Origin: Natronobacillus azotifigens
Lineage (GTDB): Bacteria; Bacillota; Bacilli; Bacillales; Amphibacillaceae
Direction: 5' to 3'
DNA length: 46,046 bases
Assembly: GCF_026805325.1 (NCBI RefSeq)
Contig: NZ_JAPRAT010000031.1
Coordinates: 1 to 46,046, forward strand
In this document: piece by piece, positions 10,247 to 18,864 of the stretch
Layout of the letters: each line of letters starts with the position of its first letter
Numbering within the stretch: position 1 is the first letter of the stretch
Notes under the pieces: model-generated
The model's database searches: none
Seen by the model: the letters and a program-made list of their open reading frames with translations, nothing else
What the model was told of the DNA's origin: nothing
Translations under genes and position numbers: made by a program

Positions 10247-10415
10247 AGACTTTAAATCCCTCTTTCTATCACTAGAGCTAATGGATGAAACGTTTGGCAT
10301 AGATATTATATCGTCAAAAGATCTATTTGGTTCTTCTATAGGTATTCGCACATATTTGATTCCATCAGCATACAGTGAAGAAAGAAAAAAATAACTGATC
10401 AAAGGGGATTTTATA

Positions 10416-11405
10416 ATGAAAAAATGTACCTATTTACTTTTCCCGTTACTTCTTATCGCCTTCTTAAGTGGTTGTTCTGATGATGACGAGTTAACAAATG
10501 TAAAATTAGCCGAGGTGACTCGAAGTATTTTCTATGCTCCACAATATGTTGCTCTAGAATTAGGTTACTTTGAAGAAGAAGGTCTTGATGTTGAACTTCA
10601 AACCATCCCGGGTGGTGACAATGTGATGATTTCTCTGTTATCTGGCGCATCTGATATTGGTTTAGTAGGATCTGAAACATCTATTTATGTTGCTGCACAA
10701 GGGGCAGATAATCCGATCATTAACTTTGCACAACTAACTCAAACAGATGGTACCTTTCTTGTTTCACGCGAGCCAATTGAGGATTTTAGTTTTGATGATT
10801 TAATAGGTAGTGATTTTCTTGGCCAACGTGTTGGTGGAATGCCACAAATGGTCGGAGAGTTTGTTTTAAAAGAAAACGGGATTGATCCACAAGAAGATCT
10901 TCATTTAATCCAAAATATCGATTTTGCAAATATTGCTAGTTCTTTCGTCTCTGGTACGGGTGACTTTGTTCAACTGTTTGAACCGATAGCGAGTCAGTTT
11001 GTAGAAGATGGAGTCGGACATATTGTTGCATCTTTCGGTGAACAATCCGGGAACGTACCTTACACTGTATATATGGCAAGTGACAGCTATTTAAATGAAA
11101 ATGAAGAAACTGCGACCAAATTCACTCGTGCTATATATCGCGCCCAACAATTTATCCAAACAGCATCTCCTGAGGAAATTGCTGATATTGTGAAGCCTTA
11201 TTTTGCAGATTCAGACATTTCATTATTAGTCTCATCTATCGATCGTTACCAAGCACAAAACTCTTATGCTGAAGATCCATTATTAGAAGAAGATACGTGG
11301 GAGCAACTTAAAGCTATTATGGATGAAGCTGGCGAATTACCAGCTGATATTCCTTACGAGTCGATCGTTAATACAGAGATAGCTGAAACAGTTATTAACG
11401 AATAA
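10416..11405 (+). CDS. ytlA: ABC transporter substrate-binding lipoprotein (YtlA-like, NMT1/SsuA fold)
   Basis: 329 residues. The N-terminus is a lipoprotein signal: hydrophobic LLFPLLLIAF, then the lipobox LSGC, giving Cys20 as the lipidated residue. The mature part is NMT1/THI5-like: APQYVALELGYFEEEGLDVEL is family-typical and GGDNVMISLLSGASDIG follows. Relatives bind thiamine precursors, sulfonates or other small organics. No TPP riboswitch or S-box is visible, so the substrate is open. AAAGGGG precedes the ATG. It is the first gene of a three-gene importer operon with ytlC- and ytlD-like genes, in the same place as in B. subtilis. Confidence 0.85.
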   Translation: MKKCTYLLFPLLLIAFLSGCSDDDELTNVKLAEVTRSIFYAPQYVALELGYFEEEGLDVELQTIPGGDNVMISLLSGASDIGLVGSETSIYVAAQGADNPIINFAQLTQTDGTFLVSREPIEDFSFDDLIGSDFLGQRVGGMPQMVGEFVLKENGIDPQEDLHLIQNIDFANIASSFVSGTGDFVQLFEPIASQFVEDGVGHIVASFGEQSGNVPYTVYMASDSYLNENEETATKFTRAIYRAQQFIQTASPEEIADIVKPYFADSDISLLVSSIDRYQAQNSYAEDPLLEEDTWEQLKAIMDEAGELPADIPYESIVNTEIAETVINE

Positions 11406-11418
11406 GGGGGTTATTTAT

Positions 11419-12201
11419 TTGAGTTATTTAAATATCCAGCAAATATCACACTATTATTTCAATCAAAATAATTATACAAATGCCTTAAAAGATGTTTCCT
11501 TGTCTATTGAAAAAGGAAAATTCACTGCTCTACTCGGCCCCAGCGGTTGTGGAAAAACAACATTGCTCTCCATTATCGCTGGTATCCTTAAGCCTTCAGA
11601 AGGAACTGTGCTACTTCAGCAACAAGAGATTAATAAAAAAATTACATCGATTGGTTATATGTTGCAACAAGATTATTTGTTCCCCTGGAAAACAATCTTA
11701 CAAAATACTTTAACAGGTCCAAAAATCCAAGGGGAGCTTACCGATAAATCTATTGAAAAGGCAAAAGAATTATTAGAGGAAGTAGGATTAGGATCTGTCA
11801 GTGACGCAAGCCCGAATAGTCTATCAGGAGGGATGCGTCAACGAGCTGCTCTCGCACGCACCTTAATGACCAACCCTTCCTTACTGTTACTTGATGAACC
11901 TTTTTCAGCTCTTGATTTTCAAACAAAACTAAAGCTCGAAGACTTTGTCTCTGCATTATTAAAGGAATATAACAAGACGTCTATTCTTGTAACACATGAC
12001 ATTGGCGAAGCGGTGGCAATGAGTGATGAAATTTATGTAATGAAAGCAAATCCAGGTCAAATCCATCAACATTTCGAAGTGCCAGAGGAAGTTCGAAATT
12101 TGTCACCTTTCGAAGCAAGAAGGCATGAAAAATATCACGAACTATTCGATCGGATTTGGGAGGAGTTGAATCAACTTGAAGCAAAAAGCAAAAACCGGTG
12201 A
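11419..12201 (+). CDS. ytlC: ABC transporter ATP-binding protein (YtlC-like)
   Basis: 260-residue SsuB/TauB-type ATPase that powers the importer. Walker [10 protein letters not shown] lies near residue 39, the Q-loop is in [10 protein letters not shown], the signature is [14 protein letters not shown] near residue 135, Walker B is [12 protein letters not shown], and the switch His is in LVTHD. Translation begins at TTG after AAGGGGG, 13 bases beyond the substrate-binding gene. The downstream permease overlaps its 3' end by 26 bases. Confidence 0.9.
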   Translation: MSYLNIQQISHYYFNQNNYTNALKDVSLSIEKGKFTALLGPSGCGKTTLLSIIAGILKPSEGTVLLQQQEINKKITSIGYMLQQDYLFPWKTILQNTLTGPKIQGELTDKSIEKAKELLEEVGLGSVSDASPNSLSGGMRQRAALARTLMTNPSLLLLDEPFSALDFQTKLKLEDFVSALLKEYNKTSILVTHDIGEAVAMSDEIYVMKANPGQIHQHFEVPEEVRNLSPFEARRHEKYHELFDRIWEELNQLEAKSKNR

Positions 12202-12985
12202 GCAGTTATTTCAAGAGCATGTTAATCAGTTAAAGCGTGATCGCCGTAACACCCGTTATTGGCAATTGTTCATTTTTATCAGTTTCTTTTTTCTTTGGGA
12301 AATTAGTAGCCGATTGGGGTGGATCGATCCATTGATTTTTAGTTCGCCTACTAGAGTTTCCAAATTATTATCCGAAAATCTTTTAAATGGCTCCTTATGG
12401 TTTCATTTGCGTATCACGCTCTTAGAAACAATTGCTGGTTTTTTAATTGGAACGATCAGTGGGATTTTTCTAGCATTCTTGCTATGGTACTCCAAAAAAT
12501 TCTCTGACATTATTGATCCATACCTTGTTATCTTTAATGCACTACCAAAAGTGGCGCTTGGACCAATCATTATTGTCGCTCTAGGAACTGGATATATATC
12601 CATCATCACACTCGGAGCAATTATTTGTGTGATCGTTACGGCACTAGTGGTTTACAATGGGTTTCGATCCGTAGACCCCAACTATATAAAGGTCCTGAAT
12701 ATCTTTGGTGCTACAAAGTGGGAAGGGTTTAAAACAGTAATTTTTCCTGCTTCCTTACCCACGATGATCTCGACTTTTAAAGTTAATGTTGGGTTAGCAT
12801 GGGTCGGGGTTATCGTTGGTGAATTTTTAGTTGCTTCCAATGGGCTTGGCTACTTAATTGTCTATGGATTCCAAGTATTTAATTTCACACTTGTACTCTA
12901 TAGTTTAGTTTTAATCGCCATTTTTGCTGCCCTAATGTATCAAACCGTTGCTAAACTTGAGAAATGGCTAATTAAAAAACTTTAA
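12176..12985 (+). CDS. ytlD: ABC transporter permease (YtlD-like)
   Basis: 269-residue BPD_transp_1-family inner-membrane permease with about six hydrophobic segments, the first near residues 30-45. The cytoplasmic coupling motif region [20 protein letters not shown] is near residues 180-200 (EAA-like loop). The likely start is TTG at 12176 with GGAGG upstream inside the ATPase gene, giving translational coupling. It completes the importer. A tandem repeat array starts 26 bases after the stop, and no terminator precedes it. Confidence 0.88.
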   Translation: MKQKAKTGEQLFQEHVNQLKRDRRNTRYWQLFIFISFFFLWEISSRLGWIDPLIFSSPTRVSKLLSENLLNGSLWFHLRITLLETIAGFLIGTISGIFLAFLLWYSKKFSDIIDPYLVIFNALPKVALGPIIIVALGTGYISIITLGAIICVIVTALVVYNGFRSVDPNYIKVLNIFGATKWEGFKTVIFPASLPTMISTFKVNVGLAWVGVIVGEFLVASNGLGYLIVYGFQVFNFTLVLYSLVLIAIFAALMYQTVAKLEKWLIKKL

Positions 12986-13010
12986 ATTTAATTTAGAGAA
13001 CGCGATTACG

Positions 13011-13330
13011 GGATTTGCGTGCATCTTTTGAAATTCACGTGCATTCTTCGGGATTCACGTGCATCTTTTGAGATTTGCGTGCATTCTTCAGAATTTACGT
13101 GCATCTTTTGAGATTTGCGTGCATTCTTCGGGATTTACGTGCATCTTTTGAAATTTACGTGCACTCTTCGGGATTTACGTGCATCTTTTGGGATTTACGT
13201 GCATTCTTCAGAATTTACGTGCATCTTTTGGGATTTGCGTGCATTCTTCAGGATTTACGTGCATCTTTTGAGATTTGCGTGCATTCTTCGGGATTTGCGT
13301 GCATCTTTTGAGATTTGCGTGCATTCTTCA
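13011..13330. repeat. Tandem array: 16 units of 20 bp
   Basis: Sixteen near-identical 20-base units with core ATTTRCGTGCAT. Two flavours, ending in CTTTTG and TCTTCR, alternate strictly, so there is a 40-base higher-order period. Variation is by scattered single-base changes, with no insertions. There are no unique spacers. Open frames across the array are an artefact of its periodicity. It fills the gap between ytlD and the ytkD terminator. Confidence 0.95.
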
Positions 13331-13369
13331 TGTTTTGTTCTCTACTAGTGAAACTTTTTTAAAAAAACA

Positions 13370-13414
13370 AAAAAGTCAGGTGTTTCTAATTTCATTTAGA
13401 ATACCTGACTTTTT
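13370..13414. terminator. ytkD terminator (bidirectional)
   Basis: AAAAAGTCAGGT / ACCTGACTTTTT outer stem with an inner TCTAAA/TTTAGA helix. It overlaps the end of ytkD and could also stop transcription coming from the importer operon. Confidence 0.8.
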
Positions 13415-13878
13415 AATAGCTGTTGAATTTTCTTTAAACTATTTGGTAGCACCTCATCTTTCATCATAAAACTGTAGGATTCTTTTGTTCGTAGGTTGTC
13501 TGGCAATTGCTCTAGAAGAACAGGTCCTTCTGTTTCATAATAAGTATCTTGATCAAATAAATTGCTTATTTCTGCATAATAAACATTTTTAACGACGGAT
13601 TCACCTTTTCCTGTTACGTGATACTGACCGAGATAAACTAAACGTTCTACTTCTCCGCCCGTTTCTTCTTTCACTTCGCGTTTAGCAGCCTGCTCAGCAG
13701 TTTCTCCTTCTTCGACCTTGCCGCCAGGAAACTCAATACCTCTCGCCTTATGTTTCGTTAACAACCACTGGTTCTTTAGACGACAAACCACCCACACATG
13801 TTTGGGATGTTTCGTAAAAGGATGATCTGCAAACGATAATTTCACTTCATTATTATAATAATCATTAAATATTTTCAT
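13396..13878 (-). CDS. ytkD: Nudix hydrolase YtkD/MutTA (8-oxo-dGTPase type)
   Basis: 160 residues counted from ATG 13878, where similarity to B. subtilis YtkD begins (MKIFNDYY...). The Nudix box GGKVEEGETAEQAAKREVKEETGG is complete in its GX5EX7REUXEEXG pattern near residues 57-80 (quoted motif: REVKEET). It probably cleanses oxidised nucleotides. An alternative start at 13926 would overlap the preceding gene by about 30 bases. The ribosome site is weak at either start. It is the second gene of a pair with the membrane-anchored protein upstream. Confidence 0.85.
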   Translation of the reverse strand: MKIFNDYYNNEVKLSFADHPFTKHPKHVWVVCRLKNQWLLTKHKARGIEFPGGKVEEGETAEQAAKREVKEETGGEVERLVYLGQYHVTGKGESVVKNVYYAEISNLFDQDTYYETEGPVLLEQLPDNLRTKESYSFMMKDEVLPNSLKKIQQLLKSQVF

Positions 13879-13894
13879 TGCTTGATCGCTACTT

Positions 13895-14521
13895 TCAAAT
13901 AATATCGTTTGAATCAATTGTATCATGTTCCGGCGATGGGTAGTCAATTTTTGTGATTTTCCACCCTTGGTCATAAACCAATTTTATTTCAATACGATAA
14001 TTTCCATATATATCCAAATAATTATCTTGACGAATTTTAACAGTTCTTTCATCCAGTATTTCTGTAGTATATGGTACTCCTGCCACAAACCAAGGGGGGA
14101 GTTCAGTCGGTACAATATAAAGGCCATCCTCTTCTTCATGATAATAAAAAGAAATATAAGGCTCAACCGCTTCCTTTTTTGCAATAGGGGTAAACAATTC
14201 ATACAACTCAGCCTTAGTTGAAATTCCAATTACTTTATATTGATCATCAATATCTTGTACGAGTGTATCAATAAATCTATCCATAATTTCTTGCAATTCT
14301 GAATCCGTTAACTCTGGAATTTCCTCAGACACATTGCCAGTAACATAGGTTGTCTCGATGCTTTTCTCTTTGATCAAAAATGAGTTTCTATTTAACTCTT
14401 CTCCTGTTAATTTATTTATCTTTGCACCGTGTTTTGCTTGATCTTGGTAAGAAAACATTAACAGTCCAGCAATCATTATTGCTAGCAGACTTAACATGAT
14501 CCCGATCTTGTACTGCTTCAT
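13895..14521 (-). CDS. Membrane-anchored hypothetical protein
   Basis: 208 residues, family not recognised. It has one N-terminal hydrophobic segment (residues 7-24, GIMLSLLAIMIAGLLMF) with a Lys-containing start and no lipobox Cys, so it is probably an uncleaved signal anchor with an extracellular domain. The domain is acidic, with a beta-rich end containing a YGNYRIEIKLVYDQGWKITKIDY pattern (aromatic strands). It ends 16 bases before the preferred ytkD start, so the two are probably cotranscribed. A role cannot be assigned. Confidence 0.65.
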   Translation of the reverse strand: MKQYKIGIMLSLLAIMIAGLLMFSYQDQAKHGAKINKLTGEELNRNSFLIKEKSIETTYVTGNVSEEIPELTDSELQEIMDRFIDTLVQDIDDQYKVIGISTKAELYELFTPIAKKEAVEPYISFYYHEEEDGLYIVPTELPPWFVAGVPYTTEILDERTVKIRQDNYLDIYGNYRIEIKLVYDQGWKITKIDYPSPEHDTIDSNDII

Positions 14522-14619
14522 TTTCTCCCCTCCCTTATCATGTTACTCATTACCTTTTCTGTTATGCCTTTAAACCTAATATAACACCTAAAAGCTAACT
14601 TTATACCTGCTCACGTATT

Positions 14620-14961
14620 TCATTTGGAAATTTTAATTAAATCTTGAACTTTCACCCATTCCCTGCCGTAAAGGTGCGTAAGTTCAAATTTCTGTTCTTG
14701 TTGATTAACTTTTGTGATTTTTCCTGTTATTAATAATTGCTCATAGGGGTGAAATAACTCAACAGTAACCGGTTGTTTTGTCATCACTGCCTCTACGATT
14801 TGTTCAGAAAAAATCATTATTTGTTGTTCATCCCATTGTGGTCGAACTCTCGCTTCTCGCTCCTTTTCGTGCCTTCGCAATAACTGTTTATGCTCAGGTA
14901 AAATCATTCGACTGGACTCCCAAAGTAAATTAGATCCAGCCGATAACTTTGTTTTTTTCAT
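14620..14961 (-). CDS. YolD-like protein
   Basis: 113 residues of the YolD-like family. The recognisable core is MILPEHKQLLRRHEKE followed by a PQWDEQQ segment, with a C-terminal small beta domain (VTVELFHPYEQLLITGKI). Such proteins are usually encoded beside a UvrX/DinB-type polymerase, as here (16 bases downstream of it). The GAGGAGG site is strong. The molecular role is not well established; an accessory function in SOS mutagenesis is inferred. Confidence 0.85.
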   Translation of the reverse strand: MKKTKLSAGSNLLWESSRMILPEHKQLLRRHEKEREARVRPQWDEQQIMIFSEQIVEAVMTKQPVTVELFHPYEQLLITGKITKVNQQEQKFELTHLYGREWVKVQDLIKISK

Positions 14962-14977
14962 ACTCTACCTCCTCGTT

Positions 14978-16207
14978 TTATCGAGAATGACCTCCGATTT
15001 TCCCTGACCGTACATAAGCTTGACCAGCATCAAACAGAGACGATGCTCGAATTACCGCTGTCGGCCCATATTTACCATGGAGATCATCCAAAACTTTTGT
15101 AAGCTTCTCTCTCGGGATTGGATCATCAAATAAAGATAGTTGTTGCGAATCTGCTATTTGCAACTGAGATAAGGTGATCCCTACACTACGAACAGGGTTT
15201 CCATCCCAATTTTTTTCGGTTAAAGTCAATGCAGCTTGAAAAATATCACTCCCAAGTTGGGTGGGGGTAACTAGTTTGATTTGTTTAGAAAATCCCGTGC
15301 GCACCTCAAAATTATTCCCTTGCAAATAAACACTTACTGTTTGACCAAAATAATTATTACGCCGTACACGACGAGCCACTTCCTCTGATAGTTCAGACAA
15401 GACTACCTTTATTTCAGAAAAAAAAGAATAGTCTCGCGGCAAAGTCATATGATGGCCGATTGCTTTTTGTCTTTGGTGTGTGCCTGGAACCACTGGACTC
15501 TGATCGATTCCATTTGCGGTTCGCCACAGTACTTCACCATTTATCCCCCACCTTTTTTTCAACCCTTTCACTGGATAATTAGCTAAATTCCCAATCGTAT
15601 GCAACCCCATCTTGATTAAATGAGCATTCATCCGATTACCAACACCGAACAAAGTTTTAATGGGGAGCGGCCATAGTTTTTCTTTTATATTTTCTTCATC
15701 CAAAAACGCGATTCCCGATGATTCTTTTTTGGCAAATGCATCACAAGCCATTTTAGCTAACACTTTATTTGGACCAATACCTACCCGCGCTTGTAAACCT
15801 GTTGTTTCTAGAATTGCCTGATGAATCTTTCTAGCCAAAAGAAGAGGCTCACCGAAAAGGCGAATACTTCCCGTAACGTCAATAAACTGCTCGTCGATCG
15901 AATATACTTCTACTTGATCGGAAAATTGCTCTAAGATTTTTGTGATTTGATAGGACACATCCACATATAGTTGCATGCTTGGCCGAACAATAACGGCTTC
16001 TGGACACTTTGCCTGGGCCTGCCATAATGCTTCGGCTGTCTTCACTCCAGCACGTTTAGCACTCGGACAAGCAGCCAAAACAATTCCGCTTCTTTGTTCG
16101 GGATCACCAGCAACAATTACCGGTTTATCCCTAAAAGCAGGATTCCTAACCTTTTCAATAGAGGCATAAAAAGACTGCATATCTACTAAAAAAATAACAC
16201 GATCCAC
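14978..16207 (-). CDS. Y-family DNA polymerase (UvrX/YqjW-like)
   Basis: 409-residue translesion polymerase. Catalytic acids lie in VDMQSFYASIE (Asp9) and YSIDEQFIDV (near residue 103). There is a helix-hairpin-helix region (FGVGNRMNAHLIKMG) near residue 190, and a C-terminal little-finger domain. The length fits the phage/plasmid-type UvrX group rather than DinB/PolIV. It is the first gene of an operon with the YolD-like gene. A LexA-like box overlaps the promoter start region, so induction by DNA damage is expected. Confidence 0.92.
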   Translation of the reverse strand: MDRVIFLVDMQSFYASIEKVRNPAFRDKPVIVAGDPEQRSGIVLAACPSAKRAGVKTAEALWQAQAKCPEAVIVRPSMQLYVDVSYQITKILEQFSDQVEVYSIDEQFIDVTGSIRLFGEPLLLARKIHQAILETTGLQARVGIGPNKVLAKMACDAFAKKESSGIAFLDEENIKEKLWPLPIKTLFGVGNRMNAHLIKMGLHTIGNLANYPVKGLKKRWGINGEVLWRTANGIDQSPVVPGTHQRQKAIGHHMTLPRDYSFFSEIKVVLSELSEEVARRVRRNNYFGQTVSVYLQGNNFEVRTGFSKQIKLVTPTQLGSDIFQAALTLTEKNWDGNPVRSVGITLSQLQIADSQQLSLFDDPIPREKLTKVLDDLHGKYGPTAVIRASSLFDAGQAYVRSGKIGGHSR

Positions 16208-16268
16208 TTCAAAGCCCCTCCTGTTTCAGAATTTGTTTAACTATAGTCATTGCTCAAACACAAATAAA

Positions 16269-16318
16269 GAACAATTGTTCGTATATTTATACTATACGAT
16301 TTCTTGTTCTTTAATCAA
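16269..16318 (-). promoter_or_regulatory. SOS promoter with LexA/DinR-like box
   Basis: Minus strand: TTGATT (16313-16318), 16-base spacer, TATAGT (16291-16296), then CGAACAATTGTTC (16269-16281). The last matches the Bacillus LexA box CGAAC-N4-GTTCG except at its final base. The operator lies just past the -10, where repressor would block initiation. Confidence 0.7.
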
Positions 16319-16344
16319 GTGGTATTTTTTGTTTCCTCTGCACT

Positions 16345-17106
16345 TTAAATATATCGGTGAGCTACGGGATTATGTACGGATTCAGAAGTCATTTCATCAT
16401 AATCATTCATCATATAGCCAAGATTTCTAACCGTTTTTATATAATTGATGCCTTTGTTTGGTGATGCAATCTTTTTTCTTATTCGACTAATAAACACATC
16501 AATAATTCTAGCGTCTAGTTTTCTTGAATCACTTTCTAACGCTTGAAACAGCTCAGATCGTGAAATTGCTCTTCCTTTATTTGTGAAAAAATAATGTAGT
16601 AGTTCGAATTCTTTTCTGGTGAGAGTAATGGATTGATCGTTTTTATATAGCGTAAAACGACTAGGGTCTAAAACTAGTTCTCCGTTAATTAGTCGAGAGT
16701 CTTTTGCAGGAATTAGCTCTTTTTGGTTTTTACAACATAACTTTCCACGGCGTAAAATTGCATGAAAACGTGCAATCAAAGGCTTAATTTGAACAGGTTT
16801 TATTACATAATCATCTGCACCGAGTTCTAATCCCAAGATACTATTAAATTCATCATCCTCAGAAGTAATTAAAATAATAGGCAACCAATAAGTAAGTGCT
16901 GCTCTTAAACGCTTACAAAGCTCTAGCCCATCGATTTTGGCATCCAAATCAATGATAATACCGAAAAAAGGCAAAGATTCTGCATATTGAAGAGCTTTTT
17001 CTAATTGATCGGTCGCCCAAGTCACATAACTATGTTTGTGAAAATCTTTTTGCAATTGATCACATTCCTCTGTTCTTTCTGTAACAAGCAAAATAGATTG
17101 AGCCAT
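16345..17106 (-). CDS. Orphan OmpR-family response regulator, atypical receiver
   Basis: 253 residues: receiver (1-115) and winged-helix DNA-binding domain (about 140-235, LTRKEFELLHYFFTNKGRAISRSELFQAL region). The receiver keeps the likely phospho-acceptor Asp in IIIDLDAKIDG, the Thr/Ser position (LITSE) and Lys (VIKPV). The usual acidic pair after strand 1 (VEDD) is VTER, and the Pro after the acceptor is missing. No histidine kinase is adjacent. It may be phosphorylation-independent or weakly phosphorylated. The family is certain; the target is unknown. Confidence 0.85.
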   Translation of the reverse strand: MAQSILLVTERTEECDQLQKDFHKHSYVTWATDQLEKALQYAESLPFFGIIIDLDAKIDGLELCKRLRAALTYWLPIILITSEDDEFNSILGLELGADDYVIKPVQIKPLIARFHAILRRGKLCCKNQKELIPAKDSRLINGELVLDPSRFTLYKNDQSITLTRKEFELLHYFFTNKGRAISRSELFQALESDSRKLDARIIDVFISRIRKKIASPNKGINYIKTVRNLGYMMNDYDEMTSESVHNPVAHRYI

Positions 17107-17228
17107 TTAGCAAACCTCCATTAACGAGCAATTTATACTTACGCTAATACAAGTTTACCAAGAAAATATTAAGCAAAAGTAAACTGCATGTAAAGTTGTG
17201 TAAATAATTAACTATTTCCACTCATTTA

Positions 17229-17329
17229 AAGCATTCGGGGTGCTAGGGTCCGTTACTCCCACTTAAACAACTTAATATTCTCGTTGTTTTGAAGTAGGAG
17301 TCTTACGGACGGTTGCTCCGCGATAAATA
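17229..17329 (+). repeat. Repeat A copy 3 (3' half)
   Basis: Keeps the ATTCGGGGTGCTAG core and hairpin 3 (ACTCCCACTT ... AAGTAGGAGT, ACGGAC closing) to GCTCCGCGATAAA. Hairpin 1 is absent. Confidence 0.85.
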
Positions 17330-17418
17330 ATACTTGTTTATCACCAAGTATAGTATAAATAGTGCGATAGCGATTCTAAGTTTAAGTGAGCGTTCCTATG
17401 AGGTTGTATCATTTTTTT

Positions 17419-17712
17419 GCCCTGAACCTAGGCAAGATTGGGTATCTTGACAAGGTTAGCCCCATTTTCCGGCCTCAACCTCGGCAAGATCCGCTATTTT
17501 GATGAGGTTAGCCCCATTTTTTGACCCCAACCTAGGCAAGATCCGCTATCTTGACGAGGTTAGAGCTCCATTTTGGCCTCAACCTAGGCGTAAGTCGGCG
17601 TTTCGACGAGGTTTTAGCTCTTTTTTTGGCCTCAACCTAGGTGTAAGTCGGTGTTTCGACGAGGTTAGAGCTCTACTTTGGCCTCAACCTCGGCAAAAAC
17701 CCGCCTTATGAT
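17419..17712. repeat. Tandem array: about 5.5 units of 52-53 bp, hairpin in each
   Basis: Units begin near 17419, 17472, 17524, 17576, 17629 and 17681 (the last incomplete). Each contains AACCTnGGCAAGAT ... ATCTTGaCgAGGTT or a variant, so each can form a stem closed by AACCT/AGGTT, followed by a T-rich linker TTAGCnCCATTTT. Units 4 and 5 change the inner arm (GCGTAAG ... TTTCGACG) while keeping the outer stem. An open frame on the plus strand is a repeat artefact. Confidence 0.9.
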
Positions 17713-17847
17713 GATATTAAAGTAATTTTGATGATCGATCCTCACGTGAACTTCGTAAAAGTGAAGAAGATAAATCATTCACCACACGTTAAATAAACAG
17801 TCTATGAAAAAGTACATACCAGAGGACTTTGATTAGCATTAACACAC

Positions 17848-17886
17848 AAAAAAGCTAGCACCATAAAAACAGCGCTAGCTTTTTTT
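17848..17886 (-). terminator. ribU terminator
   Basis: AAAAAGCTAGC / GCTAGCTTTTTTT, 9-base stem or longer with a 14-base loop, just beyond the ribU stop. Confidence 0.8.
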
Positions 17887-17893
17887 CAAATGT

Positions 17894-18481
17894 TTATCGG
17901 ATGGTTGCTTGTTTTTGTTCAATCCATGGTTTTAATTTTACGAATAATGGGACGAATAAAGCAGAGACAATGACTCCTTTGAGCAAATTAAATGGTACTA
18001 CACCTACAAAAATTGTCGATAACAGAAAAGTGCTTGTCATTTCTTCCCATCCCATGAACACACCATATATAGGGAGAAGTACATAATAGTTTAACACGCC
18101 CATTGCGATTGTCATAATAATCGTTCCAGATACTAAACCGGTGATTAGACTTTTATTCCCTTTATATTTATGGTAAATCATTGAAATAGGAACAACAAAC
18201 GTAATTCCTGCTACAAAGTTAGCAAATACCCCAACTGGGTCAGCAGCTCCGGTAAAAATTAAATACAATAAGTTTTTTATCAATTGAACAATGACACCCG
18301 CCATAGGTGAAAAAATTAATGCAGCTAGCAGGGTGGGCACTTCACCAAAATCCACTTTTAAATAAGGTGGCAAAAACGGTAATGGGAAGTTTAAAAATAA
18401 TAACACCATGGAAATTGTTCCGAATAATGACAAAATGATTAATTTCAATAAATTTGACGATTGCTTTGATTTTGCTTGCAT
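17894..18481 (-). CDS. ribU: Riboflavin ECF transporter S component
   Basis: 195-residue integral membrane protein with about six hydrophobic segments. The family signature is in FPLPFLPPYLKVDFGEVPTL (near residues 27-47), where the conserved Asp-Phe and proline-rich loop form part of the riboflavin site. It binds riboflavin outside the cell and needs the shared EcfA/A'/T energising module, which is not in this window. The FMN riboswitch directly upstream confirms the substrate. It is monocistronic. Confidence 0.95.
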   Translation of the reverse strand: MQAKSKQSSNLLKLIILSLFGTISMVLLFLNFPLPFLPPYLKVDFGEVPTLLAALIFSPMAGVIVQLIKNLLYLIFTGAADPVGVFANFVAGITFVVPISMIYHKYKGNKSLITGLVSGTIIMTIAMGVLNYYVLLPIYGVFMGWEEMTSTFLLSTIFVGVVPFNLLKGVIVSALFVPLFVKLKPWIEQKQATIR

Positions 18482-18546
18482 GTCTTTTCCTCCTTCATCT
18501 CAATCGATTCTACTTTGATGAAGGGAGAGTAATTTATTTTGACCAG

Positions 18547-18587
18547 AAAAAAATCCTAAAGCGCATTGATAAGGGGCTTTAGGATTT
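18547..18587 (-). terminator. Riboswitch expression-platform terminator
   Basis: Minus strand: AAATCCTAAAGC / GCTTTAGGATTT then T-rich sequence, between the FMN aptamer and ribU. As known for RFN leaders, FMN binding should favour this terminator. Confidence 0.85.
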
Positions 18588-18630
18588 ATAGGCACAAGAA
18601 ATAACGGTAATATATACCAAAATTACTCTT

Positions 18631-18770
18631 TATCTTCTCCCATCCAGACTTTAACTGTCGGTCCCGGATTTGCACCAGGTCAACCGCTTGACGAAAGCAG
18701 TTCACGGACTTACAACGTTTGAACGTTGATTACCGTCGGTCGGGAATTACACCCTGCCCCGAAGATAGAA
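18631..18770 (-). promoter_or_regulatory. FMN riboswitch (RFN element)
   Basis: Minus strand carries the conserved RFN blocks: CTTCGGGGCAGGGTG, AATTCCCGACCGACGGT, AGTCCGTGAACTGC and GACCTGGTGCAAATCCGGGA, ending in GTCTGGATGGGAGAAGA. Order and spacing match the aptamer. Here it turns ribU off when FMN is plentiful. Confidence 0.97.
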
Positions 18771-18790
18771 TCGATATTTAATTACTTACT

Positions 18791-18819
18791 ATTATACGAC
18801 AAGTTCTTTACTATGTGAA
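18791..18819 (-). promoter_or_regulatory. ribU promoter
   Basis: Minus strand: TTCACA (18814-18819), 17-base spacer, TATAAT (18791-18796), about 20 bases upstream of the aptamer. Confidence 0.7.
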
Positions 18820-18864
18820 CAATTTCGCATGAACTTTTTTCACAAGTTCACTACATTGTCACTT

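Noticed and set aside
10194..10415. TPP riboswitch before the NMT1-like importer
   Set aside because: No CTGAGA or conserved thi-box sequence could be found; only a repeat A fragment is present.
13011..13330. CRISPR array
   Set aside because: Units are contiguous without unique spacers and no cas genes are present.
13075..13348. Open reading frames through the 20-bp array
   Set aside because: All are periodic translations of a satellite whose unit is not a multiple of three; no ribosome site, and overlapping frames are equally open.
17499..17711. 70-residue ORF in the 52-bp array
   Set aside because: It follows the repeat units exactly, has no ribosome site and begins within a unit.
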